Positions 18,652-26,378 are shown, counted from the first letter of the stretch. The stretch: 64,000 nt of DNA from Micromonospora purpureochromogenes (GCF_900091515.1 NZ_LT607410.1:5332001-5396000), one strand, 5' to 3'. Notes: generated by a model from the letters alone, not told the origin. Translations and numbers: made by a program.

Positions 18652-19626
18652 ATGGAAACCGGCTTCACGGTCGCGCAGCTGCGAGCGGCCGCCGCGGACG
18701 CCGTCCGGGCGCCTTCCCTGCACAACACCCAGCCCTGGCGGTTCCGGCTGCGCGACGGCGGCATCGAACTGTCGGTCGACCCGACCCGCCGGCTGCCCGC
18801 CACCGACCCGAGCGGCTGGGGTGCCCGCATCTCCTGCGGAGCCGCCCTGTTCAACCTGCGGCTCGCCCTCGCCGTCGCCGGCACCCCGGCCACGGTGCGG
18901 CTGCGGCCGTACCCGACCGAACCGAACGTGCTGGCCCGGCTGGTCCCGGACGCGCCCCGGCCCGCCACACCCGCCGACCGCAGCCTGCACTCGGCGATCC
19001 CGCGCCGGCTCAGCAACCGCGCGCCGTTCTGGCCGGACCCTGTGCCCGCCGACGCCCGGTGGCGGCTCGGCGAGGCGGCCCGCGCCGAGCAGTGCTGGCT
19101 GGAACTGGTCATCGGCACCAGCGCGGTCAACGCCTTCGCCGAGGTCGCCCGCAGCGCCCACCGGGTGCTGGAACGCGACCCCGACTACCGGCGGGAGCGG
19201 GCGGAGTGGATCCGCCGCGAGCCCGCGCCCGACGGGGTGCCCGCCGCCGCCGGCGGCCCGCAGAGCGAACCGCAGGACCTCTTGCCGATGCGTGGCTTCG
19301 GCGGCCGGGACCGAGCCCCCGGCCGGGACTTCGAGCCGGAGCCGCTGGTCGCCGTCCTCGGCTCTGCGGGCAACACGTCCACCGACCAGATCCTGGCCGG
19401 GCAGGCCCTCCAACGGGTGCTGCTCACCGCGACCGACGCCGGGCTGAGCGTCTCCCTGCTGTCCCAGCCGATCGAGGTGCAGGGGGCGCGCGAGGCGCTG
19501 CGGTTGTCGCTGGGCCGGTTCGGCACGCCCCAGATGGTGATGCGGATCGGCTACGGCCAGCCCGGGGCGGCCACCCCCCGGCGCAGCGTGGACGACGTGC
19601 TCGACCTGCCCGTGGTGTCGGCCTGA
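18652..19626 (+). CDS. Acg-family nitroreductase-like protein (second copy)
   Basis: A 324-residue paralogue of the protein at 14976. It shares VRAPSLHNTQPWRFRLRDGG near the N-terminus and ARISCGAALFNLRLALAVAG, and the C-terminal part has GLSVSLLSQPIEVQGAREALR. Strong GGAAGGAG lies 7 nt before the ATG at 18652. It diverges from devR with a DevR box in between, closely resembling the Rv3131/devS/devR arrangement of mycobacteria. The predicted role is a flavin-linked redox or flavin-storage function in dormancy; the substrate is unknown. Confidence 0.92.
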   Translation: METGFTVAQLRAAAADAVRAPSLHNTQPWRFRLRDGGIELSVDPTRRLPATDPSGWGARISCGAALFNLRLALAVAGTPATVRLRPYPTEPNVLARLVPDAPRPATPADRSLHSAIPRRLSNRAPFWPDPVPADARWRLGEAARAEQCWLELVIGTSAVNAFAEVARSAHRVLERDPDYRRERAEWIRREPAPDGVPAAAGGPQSEPQDLLPMRGFGGRDRAPGRDFEPEPLVAVLGSAGNTSTDQILAGQALQRVLLTATDAGLSVSLLSQPIEVQGAREALRLSLGRFGTPQMVMRIGYGQPGAATPRRSVDDVLDLPVVSA

Positions 19627-19655
19627 GCCGTACCCGCTCCGCCCGTGCCGCCGGT

Positions 19656-19696
19656 CGGCGGCCGGCCCCGCCCCCGTCACCCGGGGCCGGCCGCCG
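19656..19696 (+). terminator. Strong bidirectional hairpin terminator
   Basis: CGGCGGCCGGCCCCG (19656-19670) pairs perfectly over 15 bp with 19682-19696 around an 11-nt loop. It lies between the convergent nitroreductase (stop 19626) and epimerase (stop 19763), so it can serve both. A T-run is absent. Confidence 0.75.
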
Positions 19697-19762
19697 ATCC
19701 GGTCGCTGGCGGCGGCCGTCCCCGGGCCGGCAGCGTGGTTGGTCCTGGCGGGTGCGCCGGTG

Positions 19763-20767
19763 TCAGGCGGGGCGGGAGCTGCCGAGCAGGGCCGCCTCCC
19801 GCTCCGGGTCCAGCCCCACCGCCGCGCGCGCCGGCCGCCCGGCCCGCGCCGGCACGGACCCCACCTGCCGCAACCACCGCCAGGTGTCGGCGACCGTCTC
19901 GGCCACCGGCCGACAGGTCAGCCCCGACGCGTACGCCTTCTCCACGCCCCGCTCCTGCAACCACCGGTACTCGTGGCCGCGCGGCACCCAGACCGGCAGG
20001 TCGTTCCAGGGCACCACCCCGGCCGCCAGGATCCGCTCCGGATCCGTCCAGCGCAGCCGCGCGTCCGACCCGGTCGCCGCGACGACCGCCGCCAACAGCT
20101 CTCCCATCGTCGCGTGCCCGCTGCGGCTGATCACGTTGTACGCCCCGCCGACGCGCTCCGCGCCCCGGTCCAGCATCCAGGTCGCCAGGTCCCGCACGTC
20201 CACGTACTGGATCGGCAGGTCCTCCGGATCCGGCGCCAGCACGTCCCCGCCCCGGGCGATCCGCTCCAACCACCAGGGCAGCCGGCCGATGTCCTCCCCG
20301 GGCCCGAGGATCAGCCCGGCCCGGACGAGCAACGCCGCGTCCCCGAACACCTCCATTGCGGCCCGCTCCCCGCCCGCCTTGTTGTGCGCGTAGTCCCCGT
20401 CGCCCGCGTCCGGCGCGGCGTCCACCACCGGCGCCTCCTCCCCGGCCCCGGACGGCAGCGGGTGGGCGTAGACCGAGCCGCTGGAGACGTAGACGTAGTG
20501 CCGCACCGACCCGACCAGCGCCCGGGCTGCGTCCCCCACCGCCCGCGGCGCGCCGTCCCAGGTGTCCACCACCAGGTCCCACTCGCCGCCCGCGAGCGCC
20601 GCCAGGCCGTCCGGCGCCGTCCGGTCACCCCGCAACCGGTGTACGCCCGGTGGGACCGCACCGTGCACACCACGGTTGAAGACGGTCACCGACCAGCCTC
20701 TGCGTACCGCCTCGGCCACGGTCGCGCCGCCGACGAAGCCTGTTCCACCCAGCACCAGCAGTCTCAT
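19763..20767 (-). CDS. NAD-dependent epimerase/dehydratase-like protein
   Basis: A 334-residue extended SDR. It starts RLLVLGGTGFVGGATVAEAV with the GxxGxxG nucleotide-binding motif; YVYVSSGSVYA gives the catalytic Ser region. YAHNKAGGERA takes the place of YxxxK, and LPIQYVDVRDLATWML is typical of atypical or isoflavone-reductase-like members. A sugar-nucleotide or other NAD(P)-dependent substrate is possible. The ATG at 20767 has no ribosome binding site; CAGGCT ends 7 nt before it, so a leaderless start is possible. The frame continues upstream to 20896, but that part lacks family similarity. Confidence 0.85.
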   Translation of the reverse strand: MRLLVLGGTGFVGGATVAEAVRRGWSVTVFNRGVHGAVPPGVHRLRGDRTAPDGLAALAGGEWDLVVDTWDGAPRAVGDAARALVGSVRHYVYVSSGSVYAHPLPSGAGEEAPVVDAAPDAGDGDYAHNKAGGERAAMEVFGDAALLVRAGLILGPGEDIGRLPWWLERIARGGDVLAPDPEDLPIQYVDVRDLATWMLDRGAERVGGAYNVISRSGHATMGELLAAVVAATGSDARLRWTDPERILAAGVVPWNDLPVWVPRGHEYRWLQERGVEKAYASGLTCRPVAETVADTWRWLRQVGSVPARAGRPARAAVGLDPEREAALLGSSRPA

Positions 20768-21321
20768 GCGTCCCAGCCTGTCCGGTCCCGGCCCCGGACG
20801 GACCCCCCGTTCACCGCTAGCGGATCTGCCAACGGCAGAATCCCGCCCCTGCCCTGCGGATCGCCATGGTCCGCCAGGGCCGGGCTCGGGGGACACGGGG
20901 TTCTGTCCAGATCGGCGTGCCGGATGCCGCGCTCCGGGCTTGGCCTCAGTGTGCCGGATGTCCGGTTATCGGCCCGCTGGGCAAGTCGGGATGGCCGGTT
21001 CTGGCCGGCCAGTGCTCGGTCGTCCCGTGACCGGCGGCACGCTCGCGGCGGAATGGTGGCCGGGCCGGGGTCGTTACACCCTCTGGACGATCGCAGTAGC
21101 AAGCCCGCTGGCCTGGCCCGATCACCTGGGCCGCCCGGGATGCCGCCGCCGGAATGATGGTGGGCCGCCGGTCGTTACACATGGACCCGGCGCCGCGAGC
21201 CCCCGCTCGCGAAGCCTGCCGGGCAGAGACTTTCCCCTGATCTTTGAGCGCCGTCGTGGTGCTTGCGCCCGCTCGACCCCCATCGAGCCTGGGTGCCAAC
21301 CCCCGAATGGAGCCACTTCTG
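20768..21321. other. 554-bp non-coding leader before lysozyme-like gene
   Basis: No credible gene was found here. The region contains a direct repeat of 35-36 bp (21045-21079 and 21145-21180; listed separately), several short GC-rich stems and, at 21195-21210, the hairpin GCGAGC-CCCC-GCTCGC. The gene downstream starts at 21322, and cell-wall hydrolase genes in actinomycetes often carry long regulatory leaders. I looked for a c-di-AMP (ydaO) riboswitch and could not match its core. Confidence 0.5.
21045..21180 (+). repeat. Pair of direct repeats ending TCGTTACAC
   Basis: Two copies of a 35-36-bp unit that share the core GGAATG(G/A)TGG and end in GGTCGTTACAC lie at 21045-21079 and 21145-21180, about 100 bp apart. 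They sit 140-275 bp upstream of the secreted lysozyme-like gene. GTTAC is the complement of GTAAC, a half-site used by GlnR/MtrA-like OmpR-type regulators, so these may be binding sites; that is inference. Confidence 0.55.
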
Positions 21322-21915
21322 ATGAACACCACCATTCTGCGGAAGAGCGTGCTGGGTATTGCTGGTCTGGCCTTCGCCGGTGGCGTCTTCGCCGGCCCCG
21401 TGACCGAGGCCCACGCCAACCCGGTCGACGCCAAGGCGGTCGCCGTGGTGCAGGCCGACAAGCCGGGTGTGGACAAGGGCAAGCTGATCCCGCACGGTGT
21501 GCAGGGCAAGCAGTCGCGCATCGACGTGGGCGCCGAGCAGACCGCCAACGTGAAGGCGATCATCGCGGCGACGAAGAAGTCGGGCATGGACGAGCGGGCC
21601 GGCGTCGTCGCGATCGCCACGTCGCTGCAGGAGTCGAAGCTGGAGAACCTGGGTCACCTGGGTGAGCGCAACGACTTCGACTCGCAGGGCCTGTTCCAGC
21701 AGCGCCCGTCCAGCGGTTGGGGCACGGTCGAGCAGATCACCGACCCCGAATACTCGACGATGGCGTTCCTGAAGGGCCTCAAGCAGGTCGACGGGTGGCA
21801 GGACATGCCGCTGACCGAGGCCGCGCAGACCGTGCAGGTCTCGGCCTACCCGGACCACTACGCCCAGTGGGAGCAGCAGGCCGCCGACCTGGTCGCCAAG
21901 CACTGGAACAACTGA
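21322..21915 (+). CDS. Secreted lysozyme/transglycosylase-like protein
   Basis: A 197-residue protein with a signal peptide (about residues 1-32, SVLGIAGLAFAGGVFAGP then EAHA). The mature domain resembles a small lysozyme-like fold: AGVVAIATSLQESKLENLGHLGERNDFDSQGLFQQRPSSGWGT, where the Glu in LQES matches the catalytic Glu of SLT-type enzymes. It is expected to act on peptidoglycan outside the cell or to be a non-enzymatic relative. The ATG at 21322 follows GGAG by 9 nt. It ends with a strong terminator and follows a long leader, so its transcription or translation is probably regulated. Confidence 0.85.
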   Translation: MNTTILRKSVLGIAGLAFAGGVFAGPVTEAHANPVDAKAVAVVQADKPGVDKGKLIPHGVQGKQSRIDVGAEQTANVKAIIAATKKSGMDERAGVVAIATSLQESKLENLGHLGERNDFDSQGLFQQRPSSGWGTVEQITDPEYSTMAFLKGLKQVDGWQDMPLTEAAQTVQVSAYPDHYAQWEQQAADLVAKHWNN

Positions 21916-21929
21916 CACGTGAACGACAC

Positions 21930-21964
21930 GCTGGCCGGCACCCCCGCACGGGGTGCCGGCCAGC
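21930..21964 (+). terminator. Perfect 15-bp hairpin terminator
   Basis: GCTGGCCGGCACCCC (21930-21944) pairs perfectly with 21950-21964 around the loop CGCAC, 15 bp after the lysozyme-like stop. Confidence 0.85.
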
Positions 21965-21992
21965 GGCGTACACAAGCCCGTCCGCCGACTGA

Positions 21993-22043
21993 GTGGAACA
22001 CCATGGGTGTGTCCGATGGCCGCAGACACCCATGACGTTCCAC
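21993..22043. repeat. Long palindrome A near tRNA cluster
   Basis: GTGGAACACCATGGGTGT (21993-22010) is the reverse complement of 22026-22043 at 16 of 18 positions, around a 15-nt loop. It lies in the 424-bp non-coding stretch between the lysozyme-like gene and the tRNA-Val gene. Its role is unknown. Confidence 0.75.
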
Positions 22044-22125
22044 CCGTCGCTGGCGCGGCGCGAAAGGCAACGGCGCGTGGCGAGGGTGTGTGGCCGTGAG
22101 GGCCCGGACGGAGGGTGCCCACGGC

Positions 22126-22201
22126 GGGGGTGTGGCCCGCCGTGCCCGGCGCAGGGATCAAGCCTGACCGCCCGGAGCCGGACACGGCGGGCCACACCCC
22201 C
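22126..22201. repeat. Long palindrome B (19-bp perfect arms)
   Basis: GGGGGTGTGGCCCGCCGTG (22126-22144) is perfectly complementary to 22183-22201. Pairing continues inward for 5 bp after one mismatch, leaving a loop of about 26 nt. No coding gene overlaps it. It is too far from the lysozyme-like stop for a simple terminator, which that gene already has. The rest of 21965-22339 holds nothing else that I recognise. Confidence 0.8.
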
Positions 22202-22295
22202 ACCACCGACCACCGCAACCCGGGGACCGACAGAGAGACCCCCGCGCGGTCATCGGAAAGCGGCAACGGCAACGGCAAAGCGAAAGAACGACAGA

Positions 22296-22319
22296 AGCCC
22301 CGGCTCATCAGCCGGGGCT
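22296..22319 (-). terminator. Terminator of the Gly-Val tRNA transcript
   Basis: AGCCCCGGCT and AGCCGGGGCT form a perfect 10-bp stem with a 4-nt loop. On the minus strand it is followed by the T-rich stretch TCTGTCGTTCTTTCG, so it is a good intrinsic terminator 20 bp after tRNA-Val. Confidence 0.85.
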
Positions 22320-22339
22320 CCGTACGTCGGGCAAATGCC

Positions 22340-22414
22340 TGGTGGGCGATACTGGGTTTGAACCAGTGACCTCTTCCGTGTCAAGGAAGCGCGCTCCCAC
22401 TGCGCCAATCGCCC
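22340..22414 (-). tRNA. tRNA-Val (GAC), CCA encoded
   Basis: A 72-nt tRNA body on the minus strand with acceptor GGGCGAT/ATCGCCC, anticodon stem CTTCC/GGAAG and loop TTGACAC (anticodon GAC). The T arm has GGTTCAAACC. The body is identical to the copy at 23065-23136. Unlike that copy, CCA is encoded at the 3' end (22342-22340). It lies 9 bp downstream of tRNA-Gly. Confidence 0.97.
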
Positions 22415-22423
22415 GTGGTCGAG

Positions 22424-22496
22424 AGCGGACGACGGGATTCGAACCCGCGACCCTCACCTTGGCAAGGTGATGCGCTACCAGCTGCGCTACGTCCGC
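22424..22496 (-). tRNA. tRNA-Gly (GCC)
   Basis: A 73-nt tRNA on the minus strand with acceptor GCGGACG/CGTCCGC, anticodon stem TCACC/GGTGA, loop TTGCCAA (anticodon GCC) and T arm GGTTCGAATCC. No CCA is encoded. It is identical to the copy at 23254-23326. A -10-like TAGAGT (22533-22528) lies 32 nt upstream, the same spacing as at the other array. Confidence 0.97.
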
Positions 22497-22658
22497 GTGC
22501 CGCCCGGTCTCCCCGGCGACGGGTTGAACTCTACCCGACGGCAAGATCGCCGGCTCCGCCGCCCCACCCGCCCGCTCCACCGCCGGTGATTGCGCTGGTC
22601 ACTCATGGGGTACTGATTCACCTCGACAGCACACCGCATCCCCCTGAAGGAGGCTGTC

Positions 22659-22904
22659 GTGGGTATCGGAACGAGTATTTTCCTGCTCGCCGCCGGCGCG
22701 ATCCTGACCTTCGCCCTGGACGCGAGCGTCGGCGGCGTCAACCTGGACGTGGTCGGTTGGATCCTGATGGCGGCCGGCGTGCTCGGTCTCGTCATGACCG
22801 CGCTGGTCTGGGGTCGCCGCCGCCAGGTGGTCACCACCACCGAGCCGGAGCCGGTCGAGTACCGGCGGGTGGAGGAGCGCCGGGACGTCGCTCCGCCGCT
22901 GTAG
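22659..22904 (+). CDS. DUF6458-like small membrane protein
   Basis: An 81-residue protein with two transmembrane helices (about residues 5-22 and 30-50), separated by SVGGVNLDVVGWILMAAG, then RRRQ and an acidic tail. This matches the actinobacterial DUF6458 family, whose function is unknown. The GTG at 22659 follows GAAGGAGG by about 5 nt. It lies on the plus strand between the two tRNA arrays, which are on the minus strand, so it may mark the joint of a local duplication. Confidence 0.9.
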   Translation: MGIGTSIFLLAAGAILTFALDASVGGVNLDVVGWILMAAGVLGLVMTALVWGRRRQVVTTTEPEPVEYRRVEERRDVAPPL

Positions 22905-23021
22905 GGCCCATCACTACCCGGCCGACGGGGTTGATCGGTCGCGGGCGCACGAGGAGGCGCCGGTCGCCCACGGGTGGCCGGCGCTTCCGCATGCAGAGCC
23001 CAGGAGGGCGCGGAAACGAAA

Positions 23022-23054
23022 AGGCTGGCCACCGAAGGTTCCGGTGACCAGCCT
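23022..23054 (-). terminator. Terminator of the Gly-Cys-Val tRNA transcript
   Basis: AGGCTGG...ACC pairs with GGT...CCAGCCT across a 9-nt loop with a small internal bulge. On the minus strand the stem is followed by TTTTCGTTTCC. It lies 11 bp after tRNA-Val. Confidence 0.85.
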
Positions 23055-23064
23055 GATCATTCTG

Positions 23065-23136
23065 TGGGCGATACTGGGTTTGAACCAGTGACCTCTTCCG
23101 TGTCAAGGAAGCGCGCTCCCACTGCGCCAATCGCCC
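23065..23136 (-). tRNA. tRNA-Val (GAC)
   Basis: The same 72-nt sequence as the tRNA-Val at 22343-22414, anticodon GAC in loop TTGACAC. No CCA is encoded. It lies 12 bp downstream of tRNA-Cys and just before a terminator. Confidence 0.97.
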
Positions 23137-23148
23137 GTGCTAATACCG

Positions 23149-23219
23149 AGGTGGGGACGGGATTTGAACCCGCGTACACGGCTTTGCAGGCCGTTGCCTC
23201 GCCTCTCGGCCACCCCACC
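23149..23219 (-). tRNA. tRNA-Cys (GCA)
   Basis: A 71-nt tRNA on the minus strand with acceptor GGTGGGG/CCCCACC, anticodon stem ACGGC/GCCGT, loop CTGCAAA (anticodon GCA) and T arm GGTTCAAATCC. No CCA is encoded. It lies between Gly and Val; only this array has a Cys gene. Confidence 0.97.
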
Positions 23220-23253
23220 GAGGTTGCCCCCGTCATGCGTGGCGGCAGCTCCG

Positions 23254-23326
23254 AGCGGACGACGGGATTCGAACCCGCGACCCTCACCTTGGCAAGGTGA
23301 TGCGCTACCAGCTGCGCTACGTCCGC
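23254..23326 (-). tRNA. tRNA-Gly (GCC), first gene of array
   Basis: The same 73-nt sequence as the tRNA-Gly at 22424-22496, anticodon GCC. It is the promoter-proximal gene of the Gly-Cys-Val array, 34 bp before tRNA-Cys. Confidence 0.97.
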
Positions 23327-23357
23327 ATGTCTCCGGCGTTCCCGGTGACGGATGAGA

Positions 23358-23387
23358 ACTTTAGCCGAGGCTCGGAAGAGTTGCCAA
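23358..23387 (-). promoter_or_regulatory. Promoter of the Gly-Cys-Val tRNA array
   Basis: TTGGCA (23387-23382) and TAAAGT (23363-23358) on the minus strand are separated by 18 nt. The -10 ends 32 nt before the tRNA-Gly 5' end. The remaining 299-bp gap to the TetR gene at 23626 shows no gene. Confidence 0.7.
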
Positions 23388-23610
23388 CTCGGGGGTGCTG
23401 TCGGCGCGTCCCTGGCGGGTTCCGGGGCGAGAATCCGGGAACTCCCCCTAGAGCTTCCTAGGAGACTGGGTGGGATGGTCGAAGGGATTGCGGGAGGTCA
23501 GCCGAAGGGCCAGGTCGGGGCGACGCGACGCGCCGGAGAAGAGCTGTCCGGGTTCCGACTGTGGCACGCCCGGCCGACCGGCTCGGTAACGCGCTGTGCT
23601 CATATCGATG

Positions 23611-23623
23611 GGTTAACGTAACC
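23611..23623 (+). promoter_or_regulatory. Palindromic operator/-10 of TetR gene
   Basis: GGTTAACGTAACC is a palindrome with 5-bp arms. Within it TAACGT (23614-23619) ends 6 nt before the GTG start at 23626, so operator and -10 coincide and the transcript should be leaderless. A related GGTAACGCG lies at 23585-23593. Confidence 0.65.
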
Positions 23624-23625
23624 GC

Positions 23626-24228
23626 GTGACGAGACGTGCCGCCGATGTCCGCCTGGATTCCCTGCTGCGTACAGCCTGCGACGTGATCGTCGAGCGCGGA
23701 CTCGCCAACACCCGGACGGCCGACGTGGCGCAGGCCGCCGGGGTCAGCCAGGCGCTCGTCTTCTACCACTTCGCCACCAAGGAGCGCCTGCTGGCGCAGG
23801 CCTTCGCGTACGCGGTGGAGCAGGACCTGGCCCGGCTGGACGCGGTGGTCCGCTCCTCCGCCCCACCGCTGACCAAGCTGCGCAAGCTGCTGCGCCTCTA
23901 CACCCCGCCCGGGCGGTCGATCTCCTGGTCCATGTGGATCGACGGCTGGGCCGAGTCGCTGCGCAGCCCGGAGGTGGAGCGGGTCTCCCGCCGGCTCGAC
24001 CTGCGGTGGCGGCAGGACCTCGCCGCGGTGATCGCCGACGGGGTGACCGACGGCACCTTCGTCTGCGCCGACCCGATGGCCGCCGCCTGGCGGATCAACG
24101 CGGTGATGGACGGGCTGGCCGTCCAGCTCGCGGTGCACGAGCGGGTGATCTCCCGGCGGCAGTTCGCCGACTGGATCCGGCTGATCACCGCCCGGGAACT
24201 GGGCCTCGACCCCGCCCGGCTCGACTGA
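23626..24228 (+). CDS. TetR family transcriptional regulator
   Basis: A 200-residue protein. The HTH spans LLRTACDVIVERGLANTRTA and DVAQAAGVSQALVFYHFATKERLLAQAF (about residues 12-62). The C-terminal domain has WSMWIDGWAESLRSPEVERVSRRLD and LDGLAVQL-like features seen in TetR_C_6-type regulators (BetI-like). Ligand and targets are unknown. The GTG at 23626 has no ribosome binding site but follows a -10 by 6 nt. A palindrome over that -10 suggests autoregulation. The gene is monocistronic: the next gene starts after 151 bp with its own -10. Confidence 0.93.
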   Translation: MTRRAADVRLDSLLRTACDVIVERGLANTRTADVAQAAGVSQALVFYHFATKERLLAQAFAYAVEQDLARLDAVVRSSAPPLTKLRKLLRLYTPPGRSISWSMWIDGWAESLRSPEVERVSRRLDLRWRQDLAAVIADGVTDGTFVCADPMAAAWRINAVMDGLAVQLAVHERVISRRQFADWIRLITARELGLDPARLD

Positions 24229-24379
24229 CCGCTCCACCTCGCCCGGGACCGACCCGGAGTCGCGGACACCAGTCCGGGGGCGCAGGCACCGAGGCGGCGG
24301 CCCGGCACCGACCGCCCGACGGCCGGACGACCGGGCAAAACCGCCCGGACCGCCACGGACAGCCGCGACAATCGGCGGC

Positions 24380-24961
24380 ATGGACCTGCTGGAGACGTAC
24401 CGACGGAGCCTGGCCGAGTTCGTCGACCGGGTCGAGCAGGTCGCGCCCGGGCAGTGGTCGGACCCGACGCCCTGCCCCGACTGGGACGTTCGCGCGCTGG
24501 TCAACCACGTGGTCACCGAGGACCGGTGGACCGGGCCGCTGCTCGCCGGCCGAACCGTCGAGGAGATCGGCGACCGGTTCGAGGGGGACCAACTCGGCGA
24601 CGACCCGGTCGGGGCAGTCCGGCAGGTGGCGTCCCAGGCCGAGGTGGCGGCCAGCCATCCGGGTGCCCTCGACACCACGGTGCACCTCACCGCCGGGGAG
24701 ACGCCGGCGGGTGAATACCTGAACCAGCTCGTCGCCGAGCACCTCGTACACGGATGGGACCTGGCGGTGGCGATCGGGGCGGACCCGCGCCTGGACGGCG
24801 ACCTGGTCGCCGCCTGCACCCGGTGGTTCGAGGCCCGGGTCGCCGACTATCGCAGCGGTGACCTGGTCCGGCCCGGGCTCGACGTGCGGGCCGGCGCCGA
24901 CGCGCAGGACCGGCTGATCGCCGCCTTCGGCCGCGACCCGGACTGGACACCGCCGGCCTGA
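24380..24961 (+). CDS. TIGR03086-type mycothiol/DinB-like metal-binding protein
   Basis: A 193-residue protein of the TIGR03086/maleylpyruvate-isomerase-N family. WSDPTPCPDWDVRALVNHVV and AEHLVHGWDLAVAIG provide the His ligands of the four-helix DinB fold metal site (His47, and the His pair near residues 121-124). Relatives use mycothiol as cosubstrate, but no substrate can be named. GACAAT ends 7 nt before the ATG at 24380 and no ribosome binding site is present, suggesting a leaderless start. After it, 24962-25181 holds no gene. Confidence 0.9.
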   Translation: MDLLETYRRSLAEFVDRVEQVAPGQWSDPTPCPDWDVRALVNHVVTEDRWTGPLLAGRTVEEIGDRFEGDQLGDDPVGAVRQVASQAEVAASHPGALDTTVHLTAGETPAGEYLNQLVAEHLVHGWDLAVAIGADPRLDGDLVAACTRWFEARVADYRSGDLVRPGLDVRAGADAQDRLIAAFGRDPDWTPPA

Positions 24962-25181
24962 CCACGACGGACCGGCCGGCGTCACTTCGACGGCCGGGGT
25001 TGGCGAGGCGGCCGCCCGCAAGGGCCGGGAGGACTGTCGGAAACCCGCGAGGGCGTCGGACCGGAACGACCGCGACCGGGGCCGGCTGGCCGGGCGGGAG
25101 CTGAGCGCCGAGCGGGGTCGAGGGGTGCGCCGGCCGGACGCCCGAGGGGGGTCCGGCGTCCGACCGGCGCGGTCAACGGGG

Positions 25182-26378
25182 TCAGTCGGCGTACCCCTGT
25201 CCGGGGGCCACGGGGCGGCGGCGCTGGCGCTCCCGCAGCCGGCGCCGGGCCGGCGGGTGGACGTTGGCCAGGTCGAGGTCGCCGCCGTAGTGGGCGAGCA
25301 CCCGGTGGTCCATCACCCGCCGCCAGAGCGGGGGCACCAGGGCGGCGACAATCATGGTGGCGTAGCCGGCCGGCAGTTGCGGCGAGGTGTCGAAGCTGCG
25401 CAGCGTCTGGTAGCGGCGCAGCGGGTTGGCGTGGTGGTCGCTGTGCCGCTGGAGCTGGAAGAGGAAGACGTTGGTGACCGTGCGGTCGCTGTTCCAGCTG
25501 TGCCGGGGGTCGACCTTCTCGTAGCGGCCGGCGGCGGTGCGCTGCCGGGCCAGCCCGTAGTGCTCCAGGTAGTTGACCACCTCGAGCAGGCTGAAGCCGA
25601 CCACCGCTTGGAGCAGCAGGAACACCAGTACGCCGGGGCCGAAGGCGAGCATCAGGGCGGCGTGGAGCACCAGCGTCATCGCCCAGGCGTTGAGGATGTC
25701 GTTGCGCCACGTCCACGGGCTGCGGCCCCGGAGCCGGAACCGGCTGGTCTCCAGCCGCCAGGCCGACCGCAGGCTGCCCCAGACGGTACGCGGCCAGAAC
25801 GCCCAGAAGCTCTCCCCCAGCCGTGAGCTGGCCGGGTCCTCCGGGGTGGCGACCCGGGTGTGGTGGCCCCGGTTGTGCTCCACGTAGAAGTGCCCGTAGC
25901 CGGTCGGCGCGAGGGCGACCTTGGAGAGCCAGCGCTCCGCGGTCTCCCGCTTGTGGCCCAGTTCGTGGGCGGTGTTGATGGCGATACCGTTGACCACTCC
26001 GACGGTGGCGACCAGCCCGGCCGCAGCCGCCCAGGACAGGTCGCCGCGCGCCCAGACGGCGCAGCAGAGCACCAGGGCGGCGTACTGGGTGGGCAGGTAG
26101 AGGTAGGTGAGCCAGCGGTAGTAGCCGTCGGCGGACAGCCGGGGCACCGCCTCGTCGGGCGGGTTGCGCCGGTCGTCGCCGATCAGCAGGTCCACCACCG
26201 GGATGAGCCCGAAGACCACCGCCGGGGTGAGCCACCAGGCCCAGGCGTCGCCACTGCCCCGCCAACCCAGCCAGCCCAGGAAGGGCAGCACCGGGACGAG
26301 CAGGGCCAACGGCCAGAGCGGCTTGCGGGTGTCGCGCCAGGCGACGGGAGGAACCGTCGCGTCCGGGCTGATGGCCAT
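25182..26378 (-). CDS. alkB: Alkane 1-monooxygenase (AlkB type)
   Basis: A 398-residue integral membrane non-haem di-iron hydroxylase with about six hydrophobic segments. All histidine boxes are present: NTAHELGHK, VEHNRGHHTRV and LQRHSDHHANPLR. The AlkB signature NYLEHYGLARQ and SWNSDRTVTN are also visible. It should hydroxylate medium-chain alkanes or similar terminal methyl groups using O2 and rubredoxin. No rubredoxin or rubredoxin reductase gene is adjacent, and no C-terminal rubredoxin fusion is present. The ATG at 26378 follows GGAGG by 6 nt. An operator-like palindrome lies upstream. Confidence 0.95.
   Translation of the reverse strand: MAISPDATVPPVAWRDTRKPLWPLALLVPVLPFLGWLGWRGSGDAWAWWLTPAVVFGLIPVVDLLIGDDRRNPPDEAVPRLSADGYYRWLTYLYLPTQYAALVLCCAVWARGDLSWAAAAGLVATVGVVNGIAINTAHELGHKRETAERWLSKVALAPTGYGHFYVEHNRGHHTRVATPEDPASSRLGESFWAFWPRTVWGSLRSAWRLETSRFRLRGRSPWTWRNDILNAWAMTLVLHAALMLAFGPGVLVFLLLQAVVGFSLLEVVNYLEHYGLARQRTAAGRYEKVDPRHSWNSDRTVTNVFLFQLQRHSDHHANPLRRYQTLRSFDTSPQLPAGYATMIVAALVPPLWRRVMDHRVLAHYGGDLDLANVHPPARRRLRERQRRRPVAPGQGYAD

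Noticed and set aside
20768-21321. A c-di-AMP (ydaO) riboswitch before the lysozyme-like gene.
   Set aside because: The conserved core sequences of the motif could not be matched by eye. A covariance-model search would decide.
22126-22201. The 19-bp inverted repeat as the ends of an insertion sequence.
   Set aside because: Only about 38 bp lie between the arms and there is no transposase.
22974-23300. Open frames that run through the tRNA genes.
   Set aside because: The tRNA genes are certain; these frames are chance open readings of them.
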